This document shows, piece after piece, positions 61,102 to 64,000 of a stretch of 64,000 bases of DNA. A program made the translations under genes and the position numbers. Below the pieces are notes generated by a model. That model ran no database searches. It saw only the letters and a list, made by a program, of their open reading frames with translations, and was not told where the DNA came from. Position 1 is the first letter of the stretch, and the number at the start of each line of letters is the position of its first letter. This DNA comes from Lentisphaerota bacterium (GTDB taxonomy: Bacteria > Verrucomicrobiota > Kiritimatiellia > UBA8416 > JAIOPI01), in the NCBI GenBank assembly GCA_021413965.1, contig JAIOPI010000018.1, positions 62,001 to 126,000 on the forward strand, read 5' to 3'.

Positions 61102-61451
61102 GGTGTGTCCACTTCCAATGATTCCAGCCGCAGTTCCTTGCCTTGAATGACGTCCACCTCAAAACTGTCGCACGCACCGCATTGAAAAATGGGCAATTCG
61201 ATCTGGCCAGTCCATGCACAGCGCCGGCATTGCGCCTTGACCGGCAGGATCGCGAGTTCCAACGCCGAGCCGGCCAGGGGCGAATCGCTGGTCAAGACAA
61301 CGTAGGCCTGGGTGAGGTATTCCGGAACAATCTGGTGCAAGCCACCGGCGACGACGCGCAGCCGCAGGAGGCGGCGAGGAGGGGGTGACACCCGCGCATA
61401 TTCCACTTCTGCCGCCGCCACGATGTTCTGGCAGATGGCGAACTCGTGCAT
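61098..61451 (-). CDS. hypA: Hydrogenase nickel-insertion metallochaperone HypA
   Basis: 117 residues. The N-terminal M-H-E is the nickel site, and the structural zinc is held by C75/C78 (CRRC) and C91/C94 (CGAC). Length is normal. It works with HypB to load nickel into the large subunit. The stretch after the terminator (61517-61601) separates it from rex, so it probably has its own promoter. Confidence 0.94.
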   Translation of the reverse strand: MHEFAICQNIVAAAEVEYARVSPPPRRLLRLRVVAGGLHQIVPEYLTQAYVVLTSDSPLAGSALELAILPVKAQCRRCAWTGQIELPIFQCGACDSFEVDVIQGKELRLESLEVDTP

Positions 61452-61512
61452 GGCGGCCCTTCCGGCCTAGGCCGTGCACCCGTGGCTCTGGCTGGACGCA
61501 GGGGCTGCGGAG

Positions 61513-61602
61513 GGAAAAAGGGGACAACCGAGGGAACCCGTCTCGAGGGTTTCCGGGTGTGGGAGGTAGGCGGACGGGCTCACCTCGGGTTGTCCTTTTT
61601 TA
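61513..61602 (-). terminator. Intrinsic terminator-like inverted repeat between rex and hypA
   Basis: On the minus strand a stem of about 18 bp (AAAAAGGACAACCCGAGG against CCTCGGTTGTCCCCTTTTT) closes a 45-base loop and ends in a T-run, the place for rex transcription to stop. The stem has one or two bulges, and the loop is unusually large. The T/A runs on both sides would let it act in both directions. Confidence 0.65.
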
Positions 61603-61630
61603 ATCGTGTAAAGGGTCATGTGCATGCGCC

Positions 61631-62332
61631 TCAGGCGGCCCCTGCGGATGCTGCCGGCGTCGCGGCTGGCATGGTCAGGGGTTGCTGACTCCGGCGTTTA
61701 CGAATGGCGTAGGCGATTTCCTGCATGCGCGCCAGAATGCGCGCTTCGACGACGACGACCGTCTTCGGCACATGCAGATGCGTGTGGGCCAGGTTCAGGA
61801 TGCCGCGAATGCCTGCAGCCACCAGTTGGTCGGACACCATCTGGGCCGCCTGAGCCGGCACCGCGATGACGCCGATGTCAACTTTCTGGTCGCGCACCAT
61901 GCGTTTCAGGAGCGTCATGGGCCGCACGGTCAGCGGCCCCACCTTGCGCCCGATCACCTTGGGGTCGGAATCGAAAATGGCGACGGTCTTGAACCCATGT
62001 TCGCCGAAGTCGGCATGCAGGGCGAGCGCGCGTCCGAGGAGGCCGGCGCCGATGATCACGTTGCGATGCTCGGTGTGGGCGCCCAGCGTGTCGCCCAGAA
62101 CTTGTTCCAGGCGATTCACTTCATAACCGCGTTTGGAGACGCCGGTCAAATCGAGGTGGGACATATCCTGGCGGACGGTGGATGTCGTCAGGCCCAGCGT
62201 CTCGGCAATTTCCCGTGACGAAACCCACTGCTGCTGAACCTTCTTGAGCTCGCGCACATGGGTTAGATAGCGCGGGAACCGGCGCAGCACAGGGCCGGGC
62301 AATCGATGGTTATCTTGCTGGTTCGTACTCAT
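61631..62332 (-). CDS. rex: Redox-sensing transcriptional repressor Rex
   Basis: 233 residues. A winged-helix DNA-binding domain (about 15-75; WVSSREIAETLGLTTSTVRQDMSHL) and a Rossmann NAD(H) domain with GAGLLGRAL (95 onward) and DIGVIAVPAQAAQMV. The C-terminus has a short Ala/Pro-rich tail. Rex releases DNA when NADH is high. TTAACGTTAA lies upstream of this gene and upstream of the hydrogenase operon, so it likely controls both. Confidence 0.95.
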   Translation of the reverse strand: MSTNQQDNHRLPGPVLRRFPRYLTHVRELKKVQQQWVSSREIAETLGLTTSTVRQDMSHLDLTGVSKRGYEVNRLEQVLGDTLGAHTEHRNVIIGAGLLGRALALHADFGEHGFKTVAIFDSDPKVIGRKVGPLTVRPMTLLKRMVRDQKVDIGVIAVPAQAAQMVSDQLVAAGIRGILNLAHTHLHVPKTVVVVEARILARMQEIAYAIRKRRSQQPLTMPAATPAASAGAA

Positions 62333-62593
62333 GGCCTACACACCCACTTCAATCGTCGGGAAGACGTTAACAAACGGGTTTTCAATCGTCAATCCCTTAA
62401 CGTTAATTATTTATCATTGGCGAAATCGGGGCAAAACGTTCGGAAAAGCGAGGGTATTTGAGGTTGCGGGCGCGGGTAATCGCCCGGTGGCCGACGCCCT
62501 GGCGCCGCCGGTTATGCATTCGGTTTGCCGAAGCGCGCGCCGTGTGTCAGAATGCGCCCGTAAGCGATGATGGTTAAAATCCGGGAGGGACAT
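62333..62593. promoter_or_regulatory. Divergent region with a Rex-type palindrome
   Basis: TTAACGTTAA (62397-62406) is a perfect palindrome identical to 45865-45874. A half site GTTAAC lies at 62366-62371, and AT-rich sequence around 62400-62420 makes a likely promoter. It lies between rex (minus) and the outer-membrane protein gene (plus). Confidence 0.6.
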
Positions 62594-63109
62594 ATGACGC
62601 GTTGGCTAACAGGTTTGTGCGTGCTGGGAGCGGTGTGGGCGACGTCCATGCCGGCCATGGCTGCCAGTTCGGAGCACTGGATCGGGGGTGGTGCGCATTA
62701 CTGGACCACGGTCGATGATGTGGATGTGGGGAACATTGACGAAGAAGGCATTGGCTGGTTTGCGTCGTACCAATGGCGCCCGGGTTCGCTGCTGTCCTTC
62801 GAGGCCGATGTCGAGGTGCTGCCGGACCATTTCGCCGGTGCCGAAGACACCGTGTATGCGCCGCAGGCGTATCTGCTCCTCGGTTCGACGCTCTATGCCG
62901 GCGTCGGCATCGGGTACTACTATGCCAACGACGAGTTCTCCAAGGACCCGTTCTACGTGCTCAAGGCGGGCCTGAATCTGGAGATCCTGCCGCGGATTGC
63001 CCTGGATTTGAGCGGGGACTACCGCTTCACCGAATGGGACGACAACGTCACGAAGGACATTGATTCGGACACGGTCACCCTGTCCGCGGCCGTGCGGCTC
63101 GGCCTGTAG
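62594..63109 (+). CDS. Outer-membrane beta-barrel protein
   Basis: 171 residues from the ATG at 62594 with GGGAGGGA upstream. A signal peptide (MTRWLTGLCVLGAVWATSMPAMA) is followed by alternating hydrophobic strands of an OmpW/porin-like barrel: IGGGAHYWTTVDDVDV, YQWRPGSLLSFEADVEVL, YAGVGIGYYYANDEFSKDPFYVL, LDLSGDYRFTEW and a terminal aromatic-poor strand ending AAVRLGL. Ligand unknown. Confidence 0.85.
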   Translation: MTRWLTGLCVLGAVWATSMPAMAASSEHWIGGGAHYWTTVDDVDVGNIDEEGIGWFASYQWRPGSLLSFEADVEVLPDHFAGAEDTVYAPQAYLLLGSTLYAGVGIGYYYANDEFSKDPFYVLKAGLNLEILPRIALDLSGDYRFTEWDDNVTKDIDSDTVTLSAAVRLGL

Positions 63110-63198
63110 GCGGTACGTTGGAGGCGTGCGGCGCGGGATGGGCGATGGCTCACCCGCGCCGTTTTCATGTGTGTGCCCGGGCGTGTGTCTGCCGCGCG

Positions 63199-63468
63199 TC
63201 AGCCGGCTTCGCCGCGGCCCTGCGCTTCCTGGTGAAGCCGGCGAATGAGGACCAGGTTCTCGTGCGTCAGGGCGCGCCGCGTATACCACCGCTCCGCCGT
63301 GTCCATGAGGGTCTGCCAATCCCCGGCGGTGGGGCGCGATGTGCGGTCCCAGCCCTCATCCCCGGCGCACTTGAATTGCCAGGCCATGGCACGCCCCGTA
63401 ATGCTGACACGCACTTCGCGCTTGGTGCGGTCTTCAAGGCGGGTTGTCCAGCAGATCGGTCGGCGCAT
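63199..63468 (-). CDS. Small conserved-looking hypothetical protein
   Basis: 89 residues from the ATG at 63468. Segments EVRVSITGRAMAWQFKC and RTSRPTAGDWQTLMDTAERWYTRR are balanced in composition, unlike the shadows nearby, and the start has GAGG upstream. No domain recognised. It stands alone between the beta-barrel and the DUF2231 genes on the opposite strand. Confidence 0.55.
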   Translation of the reverse strand: MRRPICWTTRLEDRTKREVRVSITGRAMAWQFKCAGDEGWDRTSRPTAGDWQTLMDTAERWYTRRALTHENLVLIRRLHQEAQGRGEAG

Positions 63469-63646
63469 GGGTGCTCCTCGGCGTCGGGTCAACGTTCAAG
63501 CTTGCGTTTCAATTGACGGCCCCCATGCTAGCATACGCGTCAATGATGTTGAGCGCCCGGTCTTGTCGCCACCGCGCAGGCCTTCACGCCAGATGGGGGA
63601 CGGGAACGGGGCTCATGTGGGAATCACACAGGAAAGGCTGGGGATC

Positions 63647-64000
63647 ATGCTCACACTGCCGCCGTGGCCGAGTTGGGACGGTTTACATCCGCTGGTGGTC
63701 CATTTTCCGATTGCGCTGCTCATGTTTGCGCCGGTGCTGGTGCTGGCGGGGCTGGTGTGTGGGAAGGCGCGCGGCGGTCTACACCTAGCGGCCCTGCTGC
63801 TGATGGGGTTCGGCACGCTTGCCGCTTACCTGGCGGTTGAAACCGGCGAAGCGGCGGCGCACCTCGCGCCGCAGACGGAAGCCATCCGGGCCGCGATAGA
63901 GGAGCATGCGGAACTGGCCGAGACCGCGCGTCTGATCTTCACCCTTTTGACGGTCGTGTGGCTGGCATTCGTGACGCTGAGCGGCGTCCTCAGGCGCCGA
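63647..64000 (+). CDS. DUF2231 membrane protein (partial, runs off right edge)
   Basis: At least 118 residues, open to the window end. It starts LHPLVVHFPIALLMFAPVLV, the diagnostic HPxxVHFPIAL of DUF2231 proteins, then further helices (LAALLLMGFGTLAAYLAV, LIFTLLTVVWLAFVTLSG). Two His in HPLVVHF may bind heme or metal. The start has GGAAAGG ten or so bases upstream. Function in redox membranes is only suggested by the family. Confidence 0.85.
   Translation, partial: MLTLPPWPSWDGLHPLVVHFPIALLMFAPVLVLAGLVCGKARGGLHLAALLLMGFGTLAAYLAVETGEAAAHLAPQTEAIRAAIEEHAELAETARLIFTLLTVVWLAFVTLSGVLRRR

Noticed and set aside
1..64000. CRISPR array, rRNA or tRNA genes
   Set aside because: No regularly spaced short repeats and no rRNA or cloverleaf-like sequence were noticed by eye; a tRNA scan was not possible.

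Overview
High-GC bacterial chromosome. The gene content suggests a PVC-group anaerobe (Kiritimatiellota/Lentisphaerota/Verrucomicrobiota-like). The signs are several uroporphyrinogen-decarboxylase-type methyltransferases, a DUF4838-like domain, FGE-sulfatase, LamG and GH4 proteins, a NAD-linked [NiFe] hydrogenase, Rex, and integron cassettes without an integrase. This placement is inference; no rRNA or tRNA was seen.

1-23.4 kb, surface polysaccharide: the minus strand holds a complete-looking export and assembly locus. It runs from a flippase (23354) through polymerase, two GT4 transferases, a PglF/PglE/PglC-like sugar module with a GNAT, an FGE-domain protein, a C39-like lipoprotein, two small secreted proteins, a Wza exporter and a Wzc-type tyrosine autokinase (6447). 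A lone CpaF-type ATPase points the other way. The left edge is filled by one very long open frame (4959 to beyond position 1) joining an O-antigen-ligase membrane domain, a helical repeat region and a DUF4838-like domain.

23.7-36.1 kb, C1 and methyl-transfer block: a pterin-binding methyltransferase, MetF with a MetV-like cysteine domain, three consecutive URO-D-family methyltransferases and a radical SAM protein. An AvtA-like aminotransferase, a six-bladed beta-propeller protein and a PAPS-reductase-family protein are also here.

36.1-45.5 kb, accessory island: it is visibly more AT-rich than its flanks, all genes are on the plus strand, and many are small, secreted or unknown. Several intergenic gaps hold attC-like hairpins with the complementary ends GCCNAAC and GTTNGGC, so this looks like an integron cassette array without an integrase (CALIN). 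It carries a RHH-PIN toxin-antitoxin pair, an ankyrin lipoprotein, a GH4 enzyme, a LamG protein, a transposase relic and two palindromic elements.

45.8-56.2 kb, hydrogen metabolism: a cyclic-nucleotide-binding protein, hoxEFUYH, a maturation protease, then a second diaphorase set (NuoE-like, a NuoF-GltD fusion, a second HoxU-like ferredoxin). The order suggests a hydrogenase that may exchange electrons with NAD(H) and possibly a second pyridine nucleotide or flavin site. Another single integron cassette with a clean attC (56332-56998) follows. It is preceded by the same 38-bp sequence that heads the first array.

57-64 kb: LarA-like protein, a TPR membrane protein, hypB, hypA, rex, an outer-membrane beta-barrel and a partial DUF2231 protein. 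The perfect palindrome TTAACGTTAA lies before both the hydrogenase operon and rex, which suggests joint redox control by Rex.
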